Positions 1 to 8,355 of a stretch of 64,000 bases of DNA are shown here, piece by piece. The notes under the pieces are model-generated. The model saw only the letters and a list, made by a program, of their open reading frames with translations. It was not told the DNA's origin and made no database searches. A program made the position numbers and the translations under genes. The stretch is from Oscillospiraceae bacterium (GTDB lineage: Bacteria; Bacillota; Clostridia; Oscillospirales; Oscillospiraceae): assembly GCA_017398725.1 (NCBI GenBank), contig JAFQFA010000024.1, forward strand, positions 59,912-123,911, in the 5' to 3' direction. Numbering within the stretch: position 1 is the first letter of the stretch; the number at the start of each line of letters is the position of its first letter.

Positions 1-31
1 GGGTTGCGGGATCGACGATGAAGTCTTTCAT
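1..31 (-). CDS. Start of an unidentified gene, cut by the window edge
   Basis: Only ten codons are visible, reading MKDFIVDPAT. The ATG overlaps the TGA stop of the deacetylase-like gene to its right as ATGA, and an AAAGGAG-type ribosome site lies just upstream, so this is very probably the next gene of the same operon and translationally coupled to it. The family cannot be told from ten residues. Confidence 0.6.
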   Translation of the reverse strand, partial: MKDFIVDPAT

Positions 32-1182
32 TTTGTAAATTCTCCTTTCAGAATTACGGATTTTATATTCATCCGGTGATCAGTGATCACCAGGTCCGCA
101 CGAAGTCCTTTGCGAATCTCGCCACGGTCGGTAAGACCCACTACCTTGGCGGGATTGTAGGAAGCCACCCGGAAGGCATCCACAATGGATGCGCCGGTAT
201 GCTTCATATAGTTGCGGCATGCCAGATTCAAAGTCAGCTTTGAACCGGAAATATCAATGCCGCCCTCGGCTGTAAAGGTAAAGTTCAGATCATCCACATG
301 CTCAAAGCCAGCAGGATTCGGGGTGTTGTGGGCCGTCTGATCAGAGATCAGAATAATCCGTTCGTCGCCCTTGATCCGGCGGATCAGCCGCTGCATGTAG
401 GGATCCACATGGATACCCATGCTGTCGGAGATCAGCTCAGCATAGATGTCGGAATTGTAATTCACTGCCTCATCCACACAGACACCACGGCACTCCGGAT
501 ACATGGGGCGGTCACCGGTAGCATTGGTATGGTGGGTGCCGATGCACAGGCCGTAAGGCATCAACTTTTCGATCTGCTGGGGAGATGCCTCACTGTGGGC
601 TACGGTAAATTTGGCTTTGGGATTATATGCATGGACATACTTGACGAAGTCCTCGATTCCTTCCCGCTCCGGACCCAATGCCCAGACCCGGACATCCTCG
701 CCGCCAGCCTGCACAAAAGGCACATAGTCCTCCGGTACAATGGCACCTGTCCATGGATTCAAGTGACGCAAAGAGCCAAAATTAGGATTAATATAGGGGC
801 CTTCCATATAGATGCCCGCAATATTTGCACCCTCCGGCTTTTTCATCAGCTCACGAATTTTTTGAATGTAGTCCACATATTCATGGGTAAGATGCCGATA
901 TCCCAAGGTTGCCAGCACGGAGGTCGTGCCTGCTACCAAGTGACCCTTGGCTGCAGCTACCGGATCTTCATTAAAACGGACACTGCCGCCGGCATGGGAA
1001 TGGATATCCACAAGGCCCGGACCTACATACAAGCCTTCGGCATCTACCACTTCACACCCTTCCGGAATGGGGGTGGTGCGCATTTCACCGAAATCGGCAA
1101 TCAGTCCGTTCTCGATAAACAACACCGCATCGGGGATCAGATGATCCTTCATGACGAGGGTTGCATTCTTAATCGCAATCAT
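28..1182 (-). CDS. NagA-type N-acetylglucosamine-6-phosphate deacetylase-like amidohydrolase, copy 1
   Basis: Cytosolic amidohydrolase of the NagA family, whose known reaction removes acetate from GlcNAc-6-phosphate. The 384-residue protein is of normal family length. Visible metal and catalytic candidates are the HSH at 61-63 (after VGPGLVDI), E127 (YMEGPYINP), H196 (VAHSEAS), H217/H218 (GTHHTNATGDRP) and D281 (LISD). I chose the ATG at 1182, which begins MIAIKNATLV like its two paralogs and has a GGGTGAG site; a longer reading to 1203 has a weaker site. It overlaps the upstream copy by 14 bases and the next gene by ATGA, so it is operonic. The exact sugar substrate is not shown by sequence. 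Confident of family, unsure of substrate. Confidence 0.88.
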   Translation of the reverse strand: MIAIKNATLVMKDHLIPDAVLFIENGLIADFGEMRTTPIPEGCEVVDAEGLYVGPGLVDIHSHAGGSVRFNEDPVAAAKGHLVAGTTSVLATLGYRHLTHEYVDYIQKIRELMKKPEGANIAGIYMEGPYINPNFGSLRHLNPWTGAIVPEDYVPFVQAGGEDVRVWALGPEREGIEDFVKYVHAYNPKAKFTVAHSEASPQQIEKLMPYGLCIGTHHTNATGDRPMYPECRGVCVDEAVNYNSDIYAELISDSMGIHVDPYMQRLIRRIKGDERIILISDQTAHNTPNPAGFEHVDDLNFTFTAEGGIDISGSKLTLNLACRNYMKHTGASIVDAFRVASYNPAKVVGLTDRGEIRKGLRADLVITDHRMNIKSVILKGEFTK

Positions 1183-2320
1183 GTTTTTTCTCACCCATGA
1201 CATACACTTTCTTTACATTCATCCAATGATCCACAAAGATCAGGTCTGCCCGCAAGCCCTTACGGATCTCGCCCCGGTCGGTAAAGCCTACCGCACGGGA
1301 GGGGTTATAGGAAGCATAACGGAACACATCCACGATGGACGCACCAGTATGGACCATCATATTCCGGCATGCCACGCTGACACAGGCGGCAAAACCGGAG
1401 ATCTCACCAGCGTTATCAAACACGATATCCGTAACGCCATCGTAGCCTTCCGGGGTAGGACCGTCATCGTGGCTGCAGTCAGAGATCAGGATCAGCCGGT
1501 CTTCGCCCTTGATTTTCCGGACCAGCCGCTGCATGTAGGGATCTACATGGATGCCCCGGCTGTCGCAAATCATTTCCGCGTAAATTTCCCGGTTATAATT
1601 CACCGCTTCGTCCACGCAGACACCCCGGCACTCCGGGTACATAGGACGGTCGCCGGTGGCGTTGGTATGGTGGGTGCCAATGCGCAGGCCGTAAGGCATC
1701 AGCGCTTCAATCTGCTGGGGAGATGCCTCACTGTGGCCCACCGCAAAGAATACGTTGGGGTTGACCTTTTTGGCATCTTGGACAAACTGCTCAATATGCT
1801 CCCGCTCCGGTGCGGTTACCCACACCCGGGCCAGATCTCCGGCAGCTTCCACTACCGGCATATAGTCCTCCCGGCAGATGGGGCCTTTCCAAGGATTCTT
1901 CTCCCGATTGGCGCCGAACTTAGGATTCATATACATGCCTTCCATGTAAAGGCCGCCGATGTTACAGCAGGCAGGATCTTCCATCGCCTTGCGCAGAACA
2001 CCGATATACTCTATGTACTGATCTTTATTGAACTTGAAATACAGTGCCGGCAAAATAGTAGTAGTGCCGCCCTGCAGATGGTACTGGGCTGCTGCCACAG
2101 GCTCTTCATAAAAAGCCGCCTTGCCGCCGTTATGGGCATGGATATCCACGAGGCCGGGACCTACATACAGCCCCTGTGCATCGATGATCTCACAGCCCTC
2201 CGGAATGGAAGTGTTGCGCATTTCACCAAAATCGGCAATCATGCCGTTTTCCACAAACAGGACCGCATCCGGGATCAAATGGTCACGCATGACCAAAGTT
2301 GCATTAATAATTGCACGCAT
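1169..2320 (-). CDS. NagA-type deacetylase-like amidohydrolase, copy 2
   Basis: Middle paralog of the tandem trio, 383 residues, with the same order of motifs: N-terminal MRAIINATLVMRDHLIPDAV, VDIHAH metal pair, YMEGMYMNP glutamate, VGHSEASPQQIE, GTHHTNATGDRPMYPE and LISD. It starts directly at the stop codon of copy 3 (TAAATG), so its translation is probably coupled to that gene. The region around HTNATGDRPMYPECRGVC is nearly invariant between copies, while the segments around 65-115 and 285-310, which in this family line the substrate side of the barrel, differ clearly. That pattern suggests duplicated enzymes with shared chemistry but different substrates; this is inference. Confidence 0.88.
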   Translation of the reverse strand: MRAIINATLVMRDHLIPDAVLFVENGMIADFGEMRNTSIPEGCEIIDAQGLYVGPGLVDIHAHNGGKAAFYEEPVAAAQYHLQGGTTTILPALYFKFNKDQYIEYIGVLRKAMEDPACCNIGGLYMEGMYMNPKFGANREKNPWKGPICREDYMPVVEAAGDLARVWVTAPEREHIEQFVQDAKKVNPNVFFAVGHSEASPQQIEALMPYGLRIGTHHTNATGDRPMYPECRGVCVDEAVNYNREIYAEMICDSRGIHVDPYMQRLVRKIKGEDRLILISDCSHDDGPTPEGYDGVTDIVFDNAGEISGFAACVSVACRNMMVHTGASIVDVFRYASYNPSRAVGFTDRGEIRKGLRADLIFVDHWMNVKKVYVMGEKKHDCD

Positions 2321-3460
2321 TTACTTAACCTCGCCCCCAAAAATTACTTTCTTCACATTCATCCAGTGATCGGTAACGATCAGGTCTGCACGCAGACCCA
2401 CCCGGATCTCACCCCGGTCGGTAAAGCCCACCGCACGGGACGGGTTATAGGAAGCGTAACGGAACACGTCCACAATGGAGGCGCCGGTGTGCTTCATCAT
2501 ATTCCGGCAAGCCACCTCCAATGTCAGCTTGGAGCCGGCGATCTCGCCTTCAAAGTCAAAGCAAAGGTCTGTCACGCCGTCATAGCCTTCAGGGACAGGA
2601 CCGTTAAATACGCAGGAGTCAGAAATCAGAACCACCCGGTCTTCGCCCTTGATCTTCCGCACCAACCGCTGCATGTAGGGATCTACATGGATACCCCGGC
2701 TGTCGGAGATCATTTCGGCATAGATGCCGTGGTTGTAATTTACGGTTTCATCCACACAGACGCCCCGGCACTCAGGGTACATAGGGCGGTCGCCGGTGGC
2801 ATTGGTATGGTGGGTACCGATACACAGGCCGTAAGGCATCAGTGCTTCGATCTGCTGGGGAGATGCTTCACTGTGACCCACCGCAAACTTGACGGTAGGA
2901 TTGTTCTTTCTGGCATCCAGCACAAACTGCAGAATGTTCTCCCGCTCAGGAGCCAAAACCCAGACCTTGGCATCGGTACCAACCTGATCGATCAGGGGCT
3001 GGTAGTCTTCCTTGCAGATAGGACCCTTCCAAGGATTGCTCTCCCGGTCAGCGCCGAATTTGGGGTTCATGTAAGGCGTCTCCATATAGAAGCCGCCGAT
3101 ATTGGCACCTTCCGGTGTCTTCATAGCAGATTGCACCGTCTTTGCCTGCTCCAGCAGCTGTTCCTTATTCATATTGAAGTAGAGGGTGGCCAGCACCGTG
3201 GTCGTGCCGTGCTCCAGATTGAACTGGGCTGCGGGGATGGGCTCGTCAAAGAACCAATGTCCGCCGCCGGAATGATTATGGATATCCACAAGGCCCGGAC
3301 CTACATAGAGGCCTTCCGCGTCAATGATCTCGCAGCCTTCCGGAATAGGCGTAGCGCGCATCTCACCAAAGCCGGCAATCAAGCCGTTTTCCATAAACAG
3401 GACCGCATCCGGGATCAGATGATCCTTCATAACCAGTGTCGCGTTTTTAATGGCGATCAT
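2321..3460 (-). CDS. NagA-type deacetylase-like amidohydrolase, copy 3 (first in operon)
   Basis: First gene of the deacetylase operon, 379 residues from the ATG at 3460 (MIAIKNATLVMKDH), which has a good GGAGG site 7 bases upstream. A longer reading to 3532 would add 24 residues unlike the paralogs and is rejected. It carries VDIHNH, YMETPYMNP, VGHSEASPQQIE, GTHHTNATGDRP and LISD. In the YMET motif the residue after the catalytic-position Glu is Thr instead of the Gly seen in the other copies. A consensus promoter lies about 90 bases upstream. The product should be a cytosolic metal-dependent deacetylase of an amino sugar or related phosphate ester. Confidence 0.88.
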   Translation of the reverse strand: MIAIKNATLVMKDHLIPDAVLFMENGLIAGFGEMRATPIPEGCEIIDAEGLYVGPGLVDIHNHSGGGHWFFDEPIPAAQFNLEHGTTTVLATLYFNMNKEQLLEQAKTVQSAMKTPEGANIGGFYMETPYMNPKFGADRESNPWKGPICKEDYQPLIDQVGTDAKVWVLAPERENILQFVLDARKNNPTVKFAVGHSEASPQQIEALMPYGLCIGTHHTNATGDRPMYPECRGVCVDETVNYNHGIYAEMISDSRGIHVDPYMQRLVRKIKGEDRVVLISDSCVFNGPVPEGYDGVTDLCFDFEGEIAGSKLTLEVACRNMMKHTGASIVDVFRYASYNPSRAVGFTDRGEIRVGLRADLIVTDHWMNVKKVIFGGEVK

Positions 3461-3546
3461 AGTTGTCCCTCCGTTACTTACCATGATTTCTATATCAGAA
3501 CCCACCGTCGGCCAACGGCCGTCGGCGGGCATACTTATACAGGGAT

Positions 3547-3575
3547 ATCATACCTTTTTTCACGCCCTTTGTCAA
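3547..3575 (-). promoter_or_regulatory. Sigma-70 promoter of the deacetylase operon
   Basis: On the minus strand, TTGACA (3575-3570) and TATGAT (3552-3547) are separated by 17 bases, upstream of the first deacetylase gene at 3460. The leader would be about 80 bases. Confidence 0.75.
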
Positions 3576-3698
3576 TGTAGATTTACCTGTGTTTGCTAAG
3601 TTTATCAATATTGTCCAAATATTTGGAGCATTGCCGGCGGAACAATGCTATTTATTCCGTGTGCGCATTCTCGTTCTCGCCTTTTTCCGGGTTTGGCG

Positions 3699-3727
3699 TT
3701 GCTTTTTCCACCGGACTGTGGTATGAT
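3699..3727 (+). promoter_or_regulatory. Sigma-70 promoter of the CBM9-like gene
   Basis: TTGCTT (3699-3704) and TATGAT (3722-3727) are 17 bases apart and precede the gene starting at 3753. It is divergent from the deacetylase promoter. The 120 bases between the two promoters show no gene. Confidence 0.65.
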
Positions 3728-3752
3728 TTTTTCATAAAAGGAGGGTTTTTCC

Positions 3753-4358
3753 ATGGAAGAATACAAAATCACCCGTTACTGCGGTCCTGAAACATGGGCT
3801 ACCGCCCCTATACTGGAGATCAACCAACCCTTACGTCCGGAATATGCAAATGTACCCATTCAGGCATGGGCGCAGGTCTGTTATGACGACGAAGCATTGT
3901 ATGTCCACCTGTGGGCAAAAGAAGAGCACATCCGCGCAGAGCTGACCGGCCTTTTGGATGAGATCTGCGAAGACAGCTGTCTGGAATTTTTCTTCAGCCC
4001 CATTGCCGGCGATCTGCGGTATTTTAATATCGAGTGCAACCCCAACGGAAAACTGTTTTTGGGTATGGGCAGAGATGTTTACAGTCTGGTCCGGTTTATT
4101 CCGGAATTCCCCAGCATCCACCCGGAGCCTAAACGCACAGAAGACGGCTGGGAACTGCATTACAGCATTCCCTACACCTTTATCCGCACCTTCTTCCCCA
4201 CCTTCTGTCCTGCCCCCGGCGATACCATGCGAGCTAACTGCTACAAATGCGGCGACAAAACCGAGATCCCCCACTGTCTGGCATGGAATCCGGTACCCAT
4301 TCTGCCCATGGCCTCCTTCCATAATCCCGAAGCTTTCGGTCTGATGCATTTTGAATAA
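3753..4358 (+). CDS. Carbohydrate-binding family 9-like (CBM9-like) cytosolic protein
   Basis: A 201-residue protein resembling the stand-alone CBM9-like/DOMON beta-sandwich proteins of Firmicutes. Features matching that fold are an early aromatic-rich strand (TWATAPILEINQPLRPEY), a central ALYVHLWAKEEHIRAEL strand, EDSCLEFFFSP and YFNIECNPNGKLFLGMGR, and a C-terminal SFHNPEAFGLMHFE. There is no signal peptide or membrane segment, so it should act in the cytosol, unlike typical CBM9 modules on secreted glycanases. AAAGGAGGG stands in front of the ATG. It is monocistronic, with its own promoter and a terminator, next to the amino-sugar deacetylases; a sugar-related role is inferred. No catalytic residues are recognised. 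Confidence 0.75.
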   Translation: MEEYKITRYCGPETWATAPILEINQPLRPEYANVPIQAWAQVCYDDEALYVHLWAKEEHIRAELTGLLDEICEDSCLEFFFSPIAGDLRYFNIECNPNGKLFLGMGRDVYSLVRFIPEFPSIHPEPKRTEDGWELHYSIPYTFIRTFFPTFCPAPGDTMRANCYKCGDKTEIPHCLAWNPVPILPMASFHNPEAFGLMHFE

Positions 4359-4367
4359 GTTTTTCAG

Positions 4368-4400
4368 GTATGCTGCGCTCTTTGCGCAGCATACTTTTTT
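4368..4400 (+). terminator. Intrinsic terminator after the CBM9-like gene
   Basis: Perfect 11-base stem (4368-4378 with 4384-4394), five-base loop, then six T. Confidence 0.88.
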
Positions 4401-4441
4401 GTGTGGGTAAATTCTGATTTATCCGGGTATGAAGCATTGCG

Positions 4442-4470
4442 TTGACAGGGTTCGACGGTTTTGTTATAAT
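4442..4470 (+). promoter_or_regulatory. Consensus sigma-70 promoter of the reductase/aconitase X operon
   Basis: Exact TTGACA (4442-4447), 17-base spacer, exact TATAAT (4465-4470). An AAGGAG site at 4489-4494 precedes the ATG at 4506. This is the strongest promoter match in the window, suggesting high constitutive expression unless an unseen regulator acts. Confidence 0.88.
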
Positions 4471-4505
4471 TTTATCGTAATACATATTAAGGAGTGTAGA
4501 TACCT

Positions 4506-6569
4506 ATGGATCAAAAATACGAGGCGCTATTTACCCCTTGGAAGATCGGCAATGTGGAGATCAAAAACCGTATTGTCATGTGCCCTATGGGCGGCACTTC
4601 CCTGTTCGGCTGGTTTGAGCTCACCGGCTGCAAATTCGACAAGGAAGCAGCAAAGCTGTTTTTGGAGCGGGCCCAGAACAATGTTGGCCTGATCATCCCC
4701 GGCATCGCTCCCCTGCGGGACACTTTCTGGGGCAAGTGGCTGTGGCAGAACCCCAAGATGTTTGAGGATCTGAAGGAATTCATGGACGAGATCCACAAAA
4801 CCGGTGCCAAGCTGTTTATTCAGCTGACTGCCGGCATGGGCAGAAGCTGGGCCATCACCGAACTGGTGGCACCTCTGCACAAAAATAAGTTTACCCGGGC
4901 ATTGGTCAAGCCTATTCTGGATACCAGCCATGAACTTGCCAGCCCCAGTCCCCTGCCCTCTCGTTGGGATCCGGAGATCACCACCCCGGAAATGACCAAA
5001 GAGCAGATCCATGAGATCATCGAAGCTTTTGCCAAGACCGCCAAGCTTTGCAAGGATGCCGGCGTCGACGGCGTGGAGATCCACGCGGTCCACGAAGGCT
5101 ATCTGCTGGATCAGTTCACCATGGAATGGACCAACAAGCGTACCGACGAGTACGGCGGTTCTTTTGAGAACCGGTTCCGCTTCCCTGTGGAAGTCGTCAA
5201 GGCGATCAAGGAAGTATGCGGTCAGGATTTCCCTGTTTCCCTGCGATACAGTGTGGAATCCAAGGTCAAGGGCTTCCGGGAAGGCGCTGTCCCCGGCGAA
5301 AAGTACACCGAAGCAGGCCGCTGCATGGAAGAATCCGAAAAGGCTGCCAAGTACCTGCAGGATGCAGGCTACGATATGCTCAACGCCGACAACGGCACCT
5401 ACGACAGCTGGTACTGGGCACATCCGCCTATGTATATGCCCCAGAACTGCAATCTGGATGATGTTGCACATATCAAGAAGTTTGTGGATATCCCTGTGGT
5501 CTGCGCCGGTCGTATGGAGCCGGATGTGGCCGCGCAGGCGATTGCAGAAGGCCGGATCGACGCCATGGGCGTTGCCCGCCAGTTCCTTGCTGATCCCGCA
5601 TGGGTCACCAAGCTGATTGAGAACCGTTTGGAGGACATCAAGCCCTGCATCTGCTGCCACAGCGGCTGCTTCAATTTCTCTTCCTCCAAGGGCAAGGCTA
5701 ATACACAGGACCTGACCGACACCATGGGTCTGGCCCGCTGTGCTGTCAATGCCGAAACCATGCAATCCAAAAAGCACTATATTGCCCCGGCCAAGAACCC
5801 CAAGCAGATCGCCATCATCGGCGGTGGCATCGGCGGCATGGAGGCAGCTCTGGTTTGCGCCAAACGCGGTCACAAGGTAACTCTGTACGAAAAGTCCGAC
5901 AAACTGGGCGGTGTGTTTATCGCTGCAGCGGCCCCCTCCTTCAAAGAAAAAGACCGGGATCTCATCGCTTGGTATCGCCGGGAACTGACCAAGTACCCGG
6001 AAATCGAGATCCAGCTGAATACCGAAATCACGGATGTAGACGCACTGGATGCCGACGAAGTGATCGTTGCCACCGGTGCCAAGGCGAACCGGATCCCCGT
6101 TCCCGGTGCGGGCCGTGCCATTCAGGCGGTGGATTTCTTGCTGGGCAACCGTCAGGTTGGCAAGAATGTGGTGATCATCGGCGGCGGTCTTACCGGCTGC
6201 GAGATCGCTTACGAGCTGTTCCTCCAAGGCAAGAACCCCACCATCGTTGAAATGCAGGATGACCTGATCACCACCCCCGGCATCTGCCTTGCCAACACCA
6301 GCTTCCTGCGGGACTTCTTTAAAGCCAACAATGTGCCGGTGTATCTGGAAACCGGCGTTACCGAGATCGGTGACTTCCATGTAACCGTGAAGGATAAGGA
6401 AGGCAACAAAACGCAGCTGAAGGCAGACGATGTGATTCTTTCCGTTGGCTACAAGCCCGCCCCCATTGCAGAAAAGAGCAAGTTTGTCCATGTGATCGGC
6501 GATGCCTGCAAGGTAGGCAATTTGCGCACGGTCATCTGGCAGGCTTGGGATGTCTGTATGAAACTGTGA
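4506..6569 (+). CDS. Old yellow enzyme/2,4-dienoyl-CoA reductase-type flavin, Fe-S and FAD oxidoreductase
   Basis: A 687-residue ene-reductase of the FadH/BaiCD-BaiH class, which reduces conjugated C=C bonds with NAD(P)H. Domains in order: FMN TIM barrel (about 1-375; IKNRIVMCPM near the start, EIHAVHEGYLLDQF, DEYGGSFENRFRF, GVARQFLADP); a [4Fe-4S] motif of C381, C384, C388 and C412; a FAD fold (IAIIGGGIGGMEAA, about 436-449); and a nested NAD(P) fold (NVVIIGGGLTGCEIA, about 555-570). No signal or membrane segment. It is the first gene of a three-gene operon with the two aconitase X subunits, 18 bases away. Substrates known for the class include dienoyl-CoAs, bile-acid and steroid enones and cinnamates; which applies cannot be told from sequence. 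Confidence 0.9.
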   Translation: MDQKYEALFTPWKIGNVEIKNRIVMCPMGGTSLFGWFELTGCKFDKEAAKLFLERAQNNVGLIIPGIAPLRDTFWGKWLWQNPKMFEDLKEFMDEIHKTGAKLFIQLTAGMGRSWAITELVAPLHKNKFTRALVKPILDTSHELASPSPLPSRWDPEITTPEMTKEQIHEIIEAFAKTAKLCKDAGVDGVEIHAVHEGYLLDQFTMEWTNKRTDEYGGSFENRFRFPVEVVKAIKEVCGQDFPVSLRYSVESKVKGFREGAVPGEKYTEAGRCMEESEKAAKYLQDAGYDMLNADNGTYDSWYWAHPPMYMPQNCNLDDVAHIKKFVDIPVVCAGRMEPDVAAQAIAEGRIDAMGVARQFLADPAWVTKLIENRLEDIKPCICCHSGCFNFSSSKGKANTQDLTDTMGLARCAVNAETMQSKKHYIAPAKNPKQIAIIGGGIGGMEAALVCAKRGHKVTLYEKSDKLGGVFIAAAAPSFKEKDRDLIAWYRRELTKYPEIEIQLNTEITDVDALDADEVIVATGAKANRIPVPGAGRAIQAVDFLLGNRQVGKNVVIIGGGLTGCEIAYELFLQGKNPTIVEMQDDLITTPGICLANTSFLRDFFKANNVPVYLETGVTEIGDFHVTVKDKEGNKTQLKADDVILSVGYKPAPIAEKSKFVHVIGDACKVGNLRTVIWQAWDVCMKL

Positions 6570-6587
6570 GCAGAAGGGAGTTAGACT

Positions 6588-7859
6588 ATGTACTTAACTG
6601 ACGAACAACAAGCGATCCTGAACGGCTCCAAGGGTGAAACCCACGCCAAGGTCATGAAGACCTTGGTGATGTACGGTGAGACTTTTGGTGCTGACAAGCT
6701 GGTGCCGGTCACTTCCAAATACAACCATCTGGTGACCTCCTTCGGTTTGAAGATGATGAAACCGGTATTTGACCTGATGCAACAGCTCATTGATGCCGGT
6801 GCTGTGTCCGCCCAGCAATTTTCCGTAGACCCCCGGCCGGTGGATAAGAATGTCCCCGCCAACTTCCTGCAGAACTTCATTTTTAACAAGATCATGTACA
6901 CCTCCCAAGAAAGCTATGAGAATCAGCTAAAGGAACTGGGTCTCATGAATGAGGACGCCTTCACCTGCGCCTGCTATCTGGATCAGGTGGGCAACAAGCC
7001 GGAAAAGGGTGAGATCCTTTCTTGGGCAGAGTCCTCTGCGGTGGTATATGCCAACTCTGTGCTGGGTGCCCGCTGCAACCGCAATTCCGGCATTATGGAT
7101 ATTATGGGCTCCATTGCAGGCTTTGTGCCCAACTTTGGCCTTCTCACCGACGAAGGCCGGAAGGCTACTTGGATCGTAAAGATCGAAACCACCAAAAAGC
7201 CCGAGGCGCAGCTGCTGGGTTCCGCCATCGGTATGAAGGTCATGGAAGATGTGCCTTATATTACCGGTCTGGACAAGTGGATCGGCAGAGAACTGAACGA
7301 GCAGGCTTGCACTTACCTGAAGGACTTTGGCGCTGCCACCGCTTCCAACGGTGCTGTGGGTCTGTACCATGTGGAAAACCTGACACCCGAAGCGGCAGAG
7401 CAGGGTGCCGGTCTGATTGCAGAAGGTGCCAAGGTCTATGTGATCGACGATGCCGAGCTGCAAAGAGTACAGGATGAATACCCCGTTATGTGGAAAAACA
7501 CCGACGCCAAACCCAAGCTGTGCTTCATCGGCTGTCCCCACATGAGTCTGCAGCAGCTGAAAGACTGGACCGAGCGGGTAGAGGCCGGTTTGAAAGAAAG
7601 CGGCAAAAAGAAGGTTTGCATCCCCACGGTGTTTACCACCGCTCCCGCGGTCCGGAAGGAATTTGAAACCACCGAGTATGCCGCCCGGCTGAAAAAAGCC
7701 GGTGTAGTACTCAGCTGCATCTGCCCCCTGATGTACATGAATAACCCCTTGTGCAAGGCAATGCCGGTGATCACCTCCTCCAACAAGCTGCGCACCTACA
7801 CCACCGCCCGCTACTACACTGAGGCCGAGATCCTCGAGAAAATCACGAAGGGAGCGTAA
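6588..7859 (+). CDS. Aconitase X catalytic (large) subunit, DUF521 family
   Basis: A 423-residue protein of the AcnX large-subunit family. Known members dehydrate cis-3-hydroxy-L-proline (bacteria) or mevalonate 5-phosphate (archaea). Recognisable family blocks are the opening LTDEQQAILNGSKGE, GARCNRNSGIMDIMGSIAGFVP (160-181 region), FIGCPHMSLQQL with C316, and LSCICPLMYM with C377 and C379. Further cysteines C127 and C129 (TCACYLDQ) could join a cluster; three such Cys are typical iron-sulfur ligands. The usual GARTNR block here has Cys in place of Thr (ARCNR), which is unlike the standard members and may mark a different substrate. The small subunit follows four bases downstream. Partnership with an ene-reductase is unusual. 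Confidence 0.87.
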   Translation: MYLTDEQQAILNGSKGETHAKVMKTLVMYGETFGADKLVPVTSKYNHLVTSFGLKMMKPVFDLMQQLIDAGAVSAQQFSVDPRPVDKNVPANFLQNFIFNKIMYTSQESYENQLKELGLMNEDAFTCACYLDQVGNKPEKGEILSWAESSAVVYANSVLGARCNRNSGIMDIMGSIAGFVPNFGLLTDEGRKATWIVKIETTKKPEAQLLGSAIGMKVMEDVPYITGLDKWIGRELNEQACTYLKDFGAATASNGAVGLYHVENLTPEAAEQGAGLIAEGAKVYVIDDAELQRVQDEYPVMWKNTDAKPKLCFIGCPHMSLQQLKDWTERVEAGLKESGKKKVCIPTVFTTAPAVRKEFETTEYAARLKKAGVVLSCICPLMYMNNPLCKAMPVITSSNKLRTYTTARYYTEAEILEKITKGA

Positions 7860-7863
7860 GGGT

Positions 7864-8313
7864 ATGAAGGAATTTAAAGGACGCATCGTTGCCCCCGGCA
7901 CCGTTACCGCCAAAGCAGTCGTTTCCCGCGGCGGACTGAATACACTGGCTTCTTTCCAAGGCGCATTGCAGTTTGGCGACAAAACCGCAACTTGCGGCGA
8001 TCAGAACAACCCCGACCTGTACAATAAGCCTATGGCAGGCATGGCCCTGTGCCTGCCCCAGACCATTGGCTCCACCACCGGCGGTCTGGTGCTGTATGCT
8101 GCCTGTGCCATGGAGCGGCAGCCCGCATGTATGCTGTTTAGTAAGCCCATCGACTCTCTGGCTGCTGCCGGCTCTATTCTGGCCTCCGTTTGGCTGCCGG
8201 AAGTGAAGATGCCGGTCATCGACTCTCTGGGCGATGAATTTTTGGAATATGTGAAAGACGGTATGACCGTCACCATCCAAGAAGACGGCACTGTTTGTGT
8301 CGATGCAGATTAA
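7864..8313 (+). CDS. Aconitase X swivel (small) subunit, DUF126 family
   Basis: A 149-residue swivel-domain subunit that closes over the large subunit's active site in aconitase X enzymes. It starts MKEFKGRIVAPGTVTAKAVV and has the family's serine/glycine block as IGSTTGGLVLYAA, with S70 in the position of the conserved active-site serine (GRGS-type block in most relatives), followed by ACMLFSKPIDSLAAAGS. The gene starts four bases after the large subunit with GGGAGCGTAAGG in front of the ATG, as expected for stoichiometric subunits, and is followed by a strong terminator. Separate subunits are the usual prokaryotic arrangement; fused forms exist. Confidence 0.85.
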   Translation: MKEFKGRIVAPGTVTAKAVVSRGGLNTLASFQGALQFGDKTATCGDQNNPDLYNKPMAGMALCLPQTIGSTTGGLVLYAACAMERQPACMLFSKPIDSLAAAGSILASVWLPEVKMPVIDSLGDEFLEYVKDGMTVTIQEDGTVCVDAD

Positions 8314-8321
8314 TAAAAACC

Positions 8322-8355
8322 ACCCGGCAGGAAGAAATTCCTGCCGGGTATTTTT
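8322..8355. terminator. Bidirectional terminator between aconitase X and the DprA-like gene
   Basis: Twelve-base stem (8322-8333 with 8338-8349), GAAA loop, flanked by ATTTTT on the plus side and by A-rich sequence giving T on the minus side. It serves convergent genes. Confidence 0.87.

Noticed and set aside
1151-3580. An 809-codon open frame on the plus strand across all three deacetylase genes
   Set aside because: It is antisense to three clear paralogs, repeats with their periodicity, and has no family features or ribosome site; it is a by-product of GC-rich codon bias.
4527-6491. A 654-codon minus-strand frame opposite the flavin reductase
   Set aside because: Antisense shadow of a gene with every expected motif.
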